From: Bacillota bacterium
Lineage (GTDB): Bacteria; Bacillota; Clostridia; Christensenellales; CAG-138
NCBI GenBank assembly: GCA_023458355.1
Contig: JAEWZS010000214.1
Span: 1 to 7,036, forward strand
DNA length: 7,036 bases
Reading direction: 5' to 3'
The translations under genes and the position numbers were made by a program. The notes below the pieces were generated by a model. It had not been told where the DNA came from. It did no database searches and saw only the letters and a list, made by a program, of their open reading frames with translations. Positions within the stretch are counted from its first letter, which is position 1. Each line of letters begins with the position of its first letter. Shown here one piece after another: positions 1 to 5,920 of the stretch.

Positions 1-665
1 GTCTGTACATCGTGATTGTTGTGCCGATTGCAACTGCGCTATCACTTCTTATAGCATCGCTACTTAACAACAACGTTAAGCTGAAAGGTTTTTTTCAGAC
101 CTGTTATTTCCTGCCGATGGTCACCTCCGTAACGGCGATCGGCCTCGTGTGGAAGTGGCTATTCAACTTCGACTACGGTTTAGTCAATTACTTTTTCTCG
201 CTTTTTAACATCAATCCCATTAATTGGCTGAATGACCCCAAGTATAACCTCGCGGCACTGGTTATCTATGGTGTGTGGAGCATGATACCTTTTACGACGA
301 TTTTGCTGCTTGCGGGATTTCAAAACGTAAACCCGCAGTATTATACGGCTGCACGTGCAGACGGAGCGAAGGGCGGGCGGATTTTTTACCGCATCACACT
401 GCCTCTTCTCGCGCCGACTATCGGGCTGACTTTGATCGTCAACATGATTTCCGCCTCCAAGGTGTTTACCGAGCTGTTCCCGCTCTTTAACGGTAAACCG
501 GGTTCGGCCTATTCGCTCTATACGGTCGTATATTACCTTTACGATGCGTTCTTTGTTAAATGGAAGCTTGGTCGTGCCGCAGCAAGCGCAGTGATTCTGT
601 TTGGCATCGTGTTGGTACTGACGATGATTCAGCTGTTTATGCAGCGGAAATGGAAGCATTATTGA
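1..665 (+). CDS. ABC transporter permease, MalF/UgpA-type (5' truncated)
   Basis: This is an inner-membrane subunit of a CUT1-type (carbohydrate or glycerol-phosphate class) ABC importer that would pair with the next gene product to form the channel. The reading frame is open to the left edge: codons before the GTG at 12 read Leu-Tyr-Ile in frame and continue a membrane helix, so the true start lies outside. Counting Val at 12 as residue 1, hydrophobic segments lie at about 1-18, 28-51, 80-103, 129-148 and 188-210. The cytoplasmic EAA loop that contacts the ATPase is at 110-134 (TAARADGAKGGRIFYRITLP). Family members are about 290-310 aa, so roughly 70-90 residues are missing. The solute-binding protein gene is probably upstream, out of view. 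The substrate cannot be read from the sequence. The family call is firm. Confidence 0.93.
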   Translation, partial: LYIVIVVPIATALSLLIASLLNNNVKLKGFFQTCYFLPMVTSVTAIGLVWKWLFNFDYGLVNYFFSLFNINPINWLNDPKYNLAALVIYGVWSMIPFTTILLLAGFQNVNPQYYTAARADGAKGGRIFYRITLPLLAPTIGLTLIVNMISASKVFTELFPLFNGKPGSAYSLYTVVYYLYDAFFVKWKLGRAAASAVILFGIVLVLTMIQLFMQRKWKHY

Positions 666-668
666 GCC

Positions 669-1487
669 ATGAAGACTACAAAGCGAACAATCCTATATTT
701 GATTTTAATTATCGGGGCGGCGATCATGGTGCTGCCGTTCGTGTGGATGATTCTCTCCTCACTCAAGACGGGTGCAGAGGTGAACACGACACCTCCCACC
801 GTGTTCCCCGCGAGCCCGACTTTGGAGAACTACCGGTATGCGTTTGAGAAAGCACCTTTCGCACGCTACTTTTTAAACTCTGTCATCGTCACGGCCGCCT
901 GTGTCGGCTGCACGATGTTTACGACCATCCTTGCTGCGTTTGCATTCTCGCGGCTGAAGTTCCCGGGGCGCGATTTGCTGTTTTCAATATTGCTGTCGCT
1001 GATGATGATTCCGTTTGAAATGCTCATCATTACCAATTATCAGACCATCGTCGATTGGAAGCTCATTGACAATTTGCTGGCTCTGATTATCCCGTTTACC
1101 TCGAGCATTTTCTACACCTACATTCTTCGAAACTTCTTTTTGTCTATCCCTGATAGTCTATATTATTCCGCCCGTGTGGACGGTTCGTCCAACTGGCGAT
1201 ACCTGTGGCGCATCATGGTGCCTATTGCAAAGCCCGCGCTCGCCACAATCGGCTTGCTTAATGCGATCACCTGCTGGAACGCGTTTTTATGGACGGTGCT
1301 CGTTACGAATAACCCCGAGTCGCGGACACTGCCCTTTGGTCTATATGCTTTTATGACCTCAAGCGGCATCCGCTATGAGCGCTTGATGGCTGCGGCCACA
1401 ATCGTGGTTGTGCCGATGATCATACTTTTCATCTGTTTTAGAAAGCAGATCATCACAGGCGTGTCCCGCGGCGGGTTGAAGGGATAA
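669..1487 (+). CDS. ABC transporter permease, MalG/UgpE-type
   Basis: This is the second membrane subunit of the CUT1 importer, 272 aa and the usual length for MalG-type proteins. Transmembrane segments are visible at about 10-31, 69-93, 103-124, 134-155, 186-208 and 238-257. The EAA loop at 165-190 includes SARVDGSSNWRYLWRIMVP. The C-terminus QIITGVSRGGLKG matches the conserved family ending. ATG at 669 lies 3 bases after the stop of the MalF-type gene, with only a weak GGAA upstream, so translation is probably coupled. No ATPase gene is seen here; CUT1 systems often use a shared ATPase such as MsmX, encoded elsewhere. The next gene follows after 4 bases, so the importer and the phosphatase-like proteins are cotranscribed. 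Substrate is unknown. Confidence 0.95.
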   Translation: MKTTKRTILYLILIIGAAIMVLPFVWMILSSLKTGAEVNTTPPTVFPASPTLENYRYAFEKAPFARYFLNSVIVTAACVGCTMFTTILAAFAFSRLKFPGRDLLFSILLSLMMIPFEMLIITNYQTIVDWKLIDNLLALIIPFTSSIFYTYILRNFFLSIPDSLYYSARVDGSSNWRYLWRIMVPIAKPALATIGLLNAITCWNAFLWTVLVTNNPESRTLPFGLYAFMTSSGIRYERLMAAATIVVVPMIILFICFRKQIITGVSRGGLKG

Positions 1488-1491
1488 GACT

Positions 1492-2958
1492 ATGGATAAG
1501 TTGATTCCTATCGATATATTAGCCCATGCCGATTTTTCAGGCCGGCTTAAGCGCTCAAAGCGCAACCCGGGCTTTGCTGCGTTTGGCACGGCAATCGATG
1601 CCGTACGGTGCGATAACCCTGCGGGTACGCTGCTTCTTGATGCGGGCGACGCTTTTTGTACAAATTTTTGGGGTGGTGAACCGTGCGTCAAAGCGGTGTC
1701 GCTTCTTAAAACAGATGCTCTGACGCTCGGCAACCATGAGTTCGACCGCGGGCAGGCGTTTTTGAACGACTGCATTCAGCTCGCGGATTTTCCGATCCTT
1801 TGTGCAAATATCGTTGAGCGGGAGACCGGGTTGCTAATCCCCGGCGCAAAGCCTTATGTAATTTTAGAAAAGGCGGGTGTAAAGATCGGTGTGGTCGGGG
1901 TCACGACCGAGTACACATCCCGCATGGTCACAGCCGCATCCTTTGCCCCCTACGAGATACGCTCCTGCGCAAAAGCCTGCCAAGAATATATCCCCGAGGT
2001 ACGAAACGCCGGTGCCGATATCGTTGTATTGCTCGCACACATACCGTTTTATGTGGAATCTGACGGAAGCGCGAGCGGTGAGCTGATAGAACTTCTACAT
2101 GAAATTCCGGAGGTTGATGTATGTGTGGGCGGCCACATCCCGGGCGATTATGCGGGACTTGTGGGCAGCACAATCGTTCTTAAAGGCGGTTTTTCCGGCC
2201 ATAGCCTGTGCCACGCGCGGCTCTTTTTTGACTGGAATTTAGGCCGCGTTGTGGATAGTACTTATGAAGTGCTGCAAACGGATTGGAACGCCGAGCCCAT
2301 ACCTAAATACAAGCAATATGAGGAGCGTATAACAGAGCCATTCCGTGGCTTTTTTGAGGATGTACTCGCCATCACTGACGAAACCTGGACAATCCGCCTG
2401 AGTGCCGAGACGAAGCTTGGTAATCTTCTGGCAGACTGTGTACAAAGCGCAGCGGGGACGGATATCGCCTACATGAACGCCACAAGCGCGGCGTACGGTA
2501 TTAACCCCGGGCCCGTTACCGCGGAGGATGTAACGGCAGTGATGGGCTTCAATGACCCAATCCTTAAGGCGAATATAACCGGCGCGCAGCTTTATGAACT
2601 CTTTGAGCTTGTGTATGTTCCGGAGCGCTTTGGCAATAACGCCGGACTCTTGCACACAGGGCTTATCGTGTATGCCGATCATACAAAGCCTGCGTTTTCT
2701 AAAATTCAATCTATCACGCTTTTAGACGGTACACCGGTTGAGCCGGATAAGACGTACACCGTTGCGACATCGGAATACATGGCCTCGGGCGGCAACGATA
2801 CACGTAAGGTTGCCAACGCGCTTTTATGGGAGCCGATCCACGTACGGATGTACGATGCCATTTTTGCGCATCTGCGCACGCAAGGCGAGCTTCATGTTTC
2901 TCCCGTAAAGCGTATGCACGAGATTGGGAGGGCTGAAAACGACAATTCCCCATTTTAA
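1492..2958 (+). CDS. UshA/5'-nucleotidase-family metallophosphatase, divergent (copy 1)
   Basis: This 488-aa protein has the two-domain layout of bifunctional 5'-nucleotidases: N-terminal metallophosphatase (about 5-260) and C-terminal substrate-binding domain (about 290-475). Visible motifs are D14-F-S-G, DAGD53, GNHEFD 80-85, H183 and GGH215-I-P217. By comparison with E. coli UshA, these keep Asp of site 1, the bridging Asp, all site-2 ligands (N81, H183, H215) and the catalytic pair H82/D85. The two site-1 histidines are replaced by S16 and P217. In the C-domain the usual NxGGxR is NATSAAY (329-335), so the substrate arginine is missing, while SGGND (432-436) is kept near the end. There is no signal peptide, so a cytoplasmic location is likely, unlike UshA. 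Start ATG follows GAAGGGA at 7 bases and lies 4 bases after the permease stop. It could be a mononuclear enzyme with a new substrate, or a non-catalytic binding protein. The family call is firm; the activity is not. Confidence 0.88.
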   Translation: MDKLIPIDILAHADFSGRLKRSKRNPGFAAFGTAIDAVRCDNPAGTLLLDAGDAFCTNFWGGEPCVKAVSLLKTDALTLGNHEFDRGQAFLNDCIQLADFPILCANIVERETGLLIPGAKPYVILEKAGVKIGVVGVTTEYTSRMVTAASFAPYEIRSCAKACQEYIPEVRNAGADIVVLLAHIPFYVESDGSASGELIELLHEIPEVDVCVGGHIPGDYAGLVGSTIVLKGGFSGHSLCHARLFFDWNLGRVVDSTYEVLQTDWNAEPIPKYKQYEERITEPFRGFFEDVLAITDETWTIRLSAETKLGNLLADCVQSAAGTDIAYMNATSAAYGINPGPVTAEDVTAVMGFNDPILKANITGAQLYELFELVYVPERFGNNAGLLHTGLIVYADHTKPAFSKIQSITLLDGTPVEPDKTYTVATSEYMASGGNDTRKVANALLWEPIHVRMYDAIFAHLRTQGELHVSPVKRMHEIGRAENDNSPF

Positions 2959-2980
2959 TGAATAGGATGGAGAGGCGTTC

Positions 2981-4444
2981 ATGGTTCTTGATATTATAAC
3001 GCAGACCGATTTTGCAGGTGCAATCGATGCAACCTATCATTGCCCTGGTGCGGCGAAGCTCGCCGGTTTGATTCACCAAATTCGGGATCAGAACCCTAAT
3101 GGAACGATATTTCTTGATGCAGGGGACGTACTGTGCGGTGCGCCGATCTGTAACTTGACGGACGGTGCGCCTGTTATCGATGTTATGAACTTACTCAAAG
3201 TGGATGCGATGACGCTTGGCAACCATGAGTTTGATAACGGCAAAGAAACGATGCACGCGGTGCTGCAAAAGGCCATATTTCCCATTCTGTGCGCGAATAT
3301 TATCGATGAAAAAACGAAGCTGCCTCCGTCGGTCGCCAAGCCTTATGTGATGCTTGAGCGCTGTGGTGTGAAAATTGGTGTGATCGGTGTCACCACCGCG
3401 TATACGCCGTTTATGCTCAGGGGAGACCGCTTTGACGGCTACACGATTTTATCACCCTCCGAAGCGCTCCATGTTTTCATCCCGGAGTTACGTCGGGCCG
3501 GTGCGGATATCGTAGTCGTACTCGGTCATCTGCCGGGCAGCGTATCAAAGGATGGCACTTGTACGGGTGAGCTTTTTGAAACCGCACGAGTAATCCCACC
3601 TGTTGATGTGATGATCGGCGGTCACAATCCGGGCAGCATCGCATGCGTTTGCAGTGATACCGTGTTTGCGAAAGCCGGGTTTTCCGCCGGGGAGATTGCG
3701 CATATAAGTTTGACGCTTGATGAAAACAAGCGCGTCGTGGAGCGTACCGTATGCATCTATGATATGATGGGCGATGCAGTGCAGGTTGCACCTGATAAAA
3801 ACGTGCAGCGCGCGGTGGATGACGCTATGGCACCGTACCGTCCTTTGCTGGATGAGCCGCTTGCAAAACTGCCTGTTTGCCTCAAAGCAGATAGAAACGG
3901 CGAATGTGCGTTGGGAAACTTCTATACAGATGGCCTTCGCACAGCGGGGCGTGCCCAAGTAGGACTTTTTAACGCAACCAGCCTATTTGGCTATATACCG
4001 GCAGGGATTGTCACCGCTGAGATGGTGATGCATGTAATGTGTTTTGACGAGGATATCTATGTGGGGGAGATGACCGGAGCGCAACTACATGAGCTGTTCG
4101 AGCGTACTTATGAAAACGAACATTGGGTGCACAACGGGGCACTGCAATTTTCAGGGCTGCGCGCGGTGGTTGATACGAGGCAGCCGGAAGGCAGGCGCGT
4201 CGTATCAATAACGCTCGACAACGGCACACCTATCGGGGAAGAAATGCGCCTAAGTGTCGCTACAACAGACTATATCGCCACGGGTGGTAACGACTACATG
4301 GAAATAATGACGCAGATGAAGTGGGAGAATACGCACATCCGCACGCACGCATTCTTCGTCGAATTCCTACGTCGCCGCGGTGTACTCGTGCATGAAACGG
4401 ACGGCCGGATGGCAAATTTGGACCCGGTTTGGCCACAGCGCTGA
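2981..4444 (+). CDS. UshA/5'-nucleotidase-family metallophosphatase, divergent (copy 2)
   Basis: This 487-aa protein is a paralogue of the gene just upstream, with the same domain order and nearly the same residue spacing. GNHEFD is again at 80-85, the site-2 histidines are again H183 and H215, and the C-domain again ends with TGGND (434-438). The first metal motif is D10-F-A12-G, so the site-1 histidine is Ala here; the second site-1 histidine is P217 in GGHNPG, as in copy 1. The C-domain motif is NATSLFG (331-337) instead of NxGGxR. No signal peptide or lipobox is present. ATG is preceded by GGAGAGG at 5 bases, 22 bases after the stop of copy 1. The pair clearly arose by duplication of an ancestor already lacking the site-1 histidines, then diverged widely; outside the motifs many positions differ. 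Both copies are full length and uninterrupted, which argues that they are maintained for function. Substrate is unknown; a phosphorylated compound brought in by the adjacent importer is a guess. Confidence 0.88.
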   Translation: MVLDIITQTDFAGAIDATYHCPGAAKLAGLIHQIRDQNPNGTIFLDAGDVLCGAPICNLTDGAPVIDVMNLLKVDAMTLGNHEFDNGKETMHAVLQKAIFPILCANIIDEKTKLPPSVAKPYVMLERCGVKIGVIGVTTAYTPFMLRGDRFDGYTILSPSEALHVFIPELRRAGADIVVVLGHLPGSVSKDGTCTGELFETARVIPPVDVMIGGHNPGSIACVCSDTVFAKAGFSAGEIAHISLTLDENKRVVERTVCIYDMMGDAVQVAPDKNVQRAVDDAMAPYRPLLDEPLAKLPVCLKADRNGECALGNFYTDGLRTAGRAQVGLFNATSLFGYIPAGIVTAEMVMHVMCFDEDIYVGEMTGAQLHELFERTYENEHWVHNGALQFSGLRAVVDTRQPEGRRVVSITLDNGTPIGEEMRLSVATTDYIATGGNDYMEIMTQMKWENTHIRTHAFFVEFLRRRGVLVHETDGRMANLDPVWPQR

Positions 4445-4474
4445 GGCATCTCGGGAAAATCTATAAAGTCCGAT

Positions 4475-4517
4475 AAATCGTCGAAACCGAACTTCTATAC
4501 GGTTTCGACGGTTTTTT
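4475..4517 (+). terminator. Rho-independent terminator of the transporter/phosphatase operon
   Basis: A perfect 10-bp inverted repeat, CGTCGAAACC (4479-4488) with GGTTTCGACG (4501-4510), encloses a 12-base loop and is followed by G and six T (4512-4517). A T-G wobble and three A-T pairs can lengthen the stem to 14 pairs. It starts 30 bases after the stop of the second phosphatase-like gene, so it ends that operon before the regulator gene. Confidence 0.92.
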
Positions 4518-4544
4518 GCCAAAAAATGGTTGTAACAATATATT
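4516..4544 (+). promoter_or_regulatory. Candidate sigma-A-type promoter P1 for the GntR gene
   Basis: TTGCCA (4516-4521, 5 of 6 to the -35 consensus) is 17 bases from TATATT (4539-4544, 5 of 6 to the -10 consensus). The -35 box starts inside the T-tract of the preceding terminator. Transcription would begin near 4551, about 36 bases upstream of the first palindromic operator, so a bound repressor would act as a downstream block. Seen by eye; no start-site data. Confidence 0.5.
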
Positions 4545-4553
4545 TATTCAAAC

Positions 4554-4582
4554 TTTACAAACGCAAAAAATCATGGTACATT
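4554..4582 (+). promoter_or_regulatory. Candidate extended -10 promoter P2 for the GntR gene
   Basis: TTTACA (4554-4559, 5 of 6) is 17 bases from TACATT (4577-4582, 4 of 6), with an extended -10 TGG directly before the -10 box. The start point would fall near 4589, inside the first palindrome, which is the classic place for an autorepressor site. It is an alternative to P1, or a second promoter. Confidence 0.45.
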
Positions 4583-4586
4583 TCTT

Positions 4587-4612
4587 AAGGTAGTACCTTT
4601 AAGGTAATACCT
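4587..4612 (+). promoter_or_regulatory. Tandem palindromic operator, likely for the GntR-family regulator
   Basis: Two palindromes lie centre to centre 14 bp apart: AAGGTA-G-TACCTT (4587-4599, perfect) and AGGTA-A-TACCT (4602-4612, perfect). As direct repeats, 4587-4598 and 4601-4612 match at 11 of 12 bases. Both cores, GTAGTAC and GTAATAC, fit the general GntR-family pattern GTM-N-KAC. The bases between them form a third overlapping palindrome, TACCTT-T-AAGGTA (4594-4606). They sit at or just after the candidate promoters and end 3 bases before the longest possible start of the regulator gene. Autoregulation is inferred. Confidence 0.72.
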
Positions 4613-4615
4613 ATT

Positions 4616-5371
4616 TTGCGGATTTTGGGGTATGAGCGTTTGGAAAACGGCGGACGCGAGCAGATGCTGTCGGTTCGGATGCGGCTTTTGAAGGAAATGA
4701 AGGAAGGCGCTTACCGCTATGCGGCGCGCCTGCCGCGAGAAAACGTACTTGCGGAGCGCTTACGCATAAGCCGTACACAGCTTCGTGACAGCCTCTCCCA
4801 GCTTGAACGCGAAGGGTTTATTACGCGCCGCCACGGTGTGGGTACGGTCATCAACCGGCACGTTTTGGATATCCGTGTGCGCATGGATATGGAAATCGAG
4901 TTCACCGAAATGATACTTCAATCGGGCTTTGTACCCGAGACTGCGTTTGTAAAGTGGGAAACGCGCCCGGCGGACAATACAGTCGCAGCACGGTTGAACT
5001 TAACAGAAGGCGCAGAGGTGCTGTGCGTTTCGCGGCTTATGAAAGCAAGCGGCAAGCCCGCAATCTACTGCGAGGATTTTGTCTCAATGTCGCTTGTTAA
5101 ACACGATGACTTTACAAAAGACGATTTTAGCGAACCCATTTTTACTTTCCTCAAAACTTTCTGCAAAATTGAGCCGTATATGGATATCACAGAAATTCAC
5201 CCGATTTGTGCGGACAAGAAGCTTGCGGCACTTTTCCAAGTGGAGGATGGCACGGCTTTACTCTACATGGACGAGCTCAATTACGATATTGAGGGCATAC
5301 CCGTACTATACTCTCCACAGCACTACATCGGCGGCGTAGTTTTACATACGCTTATGCGAAAGAAGTTTTAA
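4616..5371 (+). CDS. GntR-family (HutC/UTRA type) transcriptional regulator
   Basis: This is a 251-aa DNA-binding regulator. The winged helix-turn-helix spans about 20-80, with LPRENVLAERLRISRTQLRD then LEREGFITRRHGVGTVI, a clear GntR signature; LPRE replaces the common LPSE. A UTRA-type ligand-binding domain follows at about 95-250, with strands such as LCVSRLMKASGKPAIYCEDF and the ending EGIPVLYSPQHY. HutC-type members bind small effectors such as sugar phosphates or other metabolites. The start is uncertain. TTG at 4616 gives the longest form but its AAGG is 11 bases away. TTG at 4640 (after GGGG) and ATG at 4664 (after GGCGGA, 9 bases) are alternatives, and the domain only requires about residue 16 onward. 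Two GntR-like operators lie immediately upstream. The gene is 51 bases from purE in the same direction, so it may head the purine operon. The effector is unknown. Confidence 0.9.
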   Translation: MRILGYERLENGGREQMLSVRMRLLKEMKEGAYRYAARLPRENVLAERLRISRTQLRDSLSQLEREGFITRRHGVGTVINRHVLDIRVRMDMEIEFTEMILQSGFVPETAFVKWETRPADNTVAARLNLTEGAEVLCVSRLMKASGKPAIYCEDFVSMSLVKHDDFTKDDFSEPIFTFLKTFCKIEPYMDITEIHPICADKKLAALFQVEDGTALLYMDELNYDIEGIPVLYSPQHYIGGVVLHTLMRKKF

Positions 5372-5398
5372 GAGCCAGGCACACGCACAGGCTCTTTT
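5370..5398 (+). terminator. Weak hairpin with short T-run between GntR gene and purE
   Basis: AAGAGCC (5370-5376) pairs with GGCTCTT (5390-5396) around a 13-base loop, and TTTT (5395-5398) follows. The stem is only 7 pairs and overlaps the GntR stop codon. It may be a leaky terminator or attenuator that lowers pur expression from the upstream promoter, or an RNA-stabilising hairpin. No separate strong promoter for purE is evident between here and its start. Confidence 0.45.
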
Positions 5399-5422
5399 AA
5401 ATTTTTAAAAGGAGTTTTTCAT

Positions 5423-5920
5423 ATGAAAAAAGTTGCGGTCATTTTAGGGAGCGCATCGGACCTGCCTGTCGCCAAGGAAGCGCTTAAAACCTTGGCGGAT
5501 TTTGGCGTGCCCGCTTGCGCGCGGGTCTTGAGCGCGCACCGTACACCTGACGAGGCAGCGGCATTCGCACGCAACGCTTCGGACGAAGGCTATGGTGTGC
5601 TCATCGCATTTGCGGGGAAGGCGGCACACCTTGCGGGCGCACTTGCTGCGCACTCGCTGCTGCCGGTCATCGGTGTGCCGGTTAGCGGAAAAGACTTGGG
5701 TGGGCTTGATGCGCTGTTATCCACCGTACAGATGCCAAAGGGTGTACCCGTAGCGACGGTAAGTATAGACGGTGCGGTTAACGCTGCACTCCTTGCCATT
5801 CGCATACTCGCAACAAACGATGCCAATCTTAACAAAAAACTCGCGGATTACGCGCGAGACAGTAAAGTTAAGGCCGCGCAAGCGGACGCTGAAGTTCAAA
5901 AGGAGATTGATATAGTATGA
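5423..5920 (+). CDS. purE: N5-carboxyaminoimidazole ribonucleotide mutase PurE (class I type)
   Basis: PurE makes CAIR, the carboxylated intermediate of de novo purine synthesis, in the cytoplasm. Class I enzymes convert N5-CAIR made by PurK. The 165-aa length is typical. GSASD (9-13) binds the ligand phosphate, SAHRTP (37-42) carries the catalytic H39, and LLPVIGVPVSG (79-89) with STVQMPKGVPVATV (100-113) are strong PurE marks. The glycine-rich loop reads AFAGKAAHLAG (62-72) rather than the E. coli form AGAGGAAHLPG, as noted in the findings. A strong AAAGGAG lies 8 bases before ATG. The stop overlaps the purC start by 4 bases, so the two are translationally coupled. No purK is visible; it may be elsewhere, or CO2 may be used directly. 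Confidence 0.95.
   Translation: MKKVAVILGSASDLPVAKEALKTLADFGVPACARVLSAHRTPDEAAAFARNASDEGYGVLIAFAGKAAHLAGALAAHSLLPVIGVPVSGKDLGGLDALLSTVQMPKGVPVATVSIDGAVNAALLAIRILATNDANLNKKLADYARDSKVKAAQADAEVQKEIDIV

Noticed and set aside
12..14. GTG at 12 as the start of the first permease
   Set aside because: The frame is open upstream to the window edge and continues a membrane helix; a start here would remove the first part of the family's N-terminal region.
180..659. Open frame on the - strand (159 codons) opposite the first permease
   Set aside because: The + strand encodes a clear EAA-loop permease; the antisense product is low-quality and basic.
1359..1775. Long open frame on the - strand (138 codons) across the permease/phosphatase junction
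   Set aside because: It lies antisense to two well-supported genes, its translation has no recognisable domain, and no ribosome site supports it.
2239..2709. Open frame on the - strand (156 codons) inside phosphatase copy 1
   Set aside because: It is an antisense shadow of a conserved coding region; its product is Arg/Cys-rich with no family features.
5372..5422. Guanine/purine riboswitch or PurR box before purE
   Set aside because: Only 51 bases are available, mostly a simple hairpin and the ribosome site; no conserved purine aptamer core is visible.
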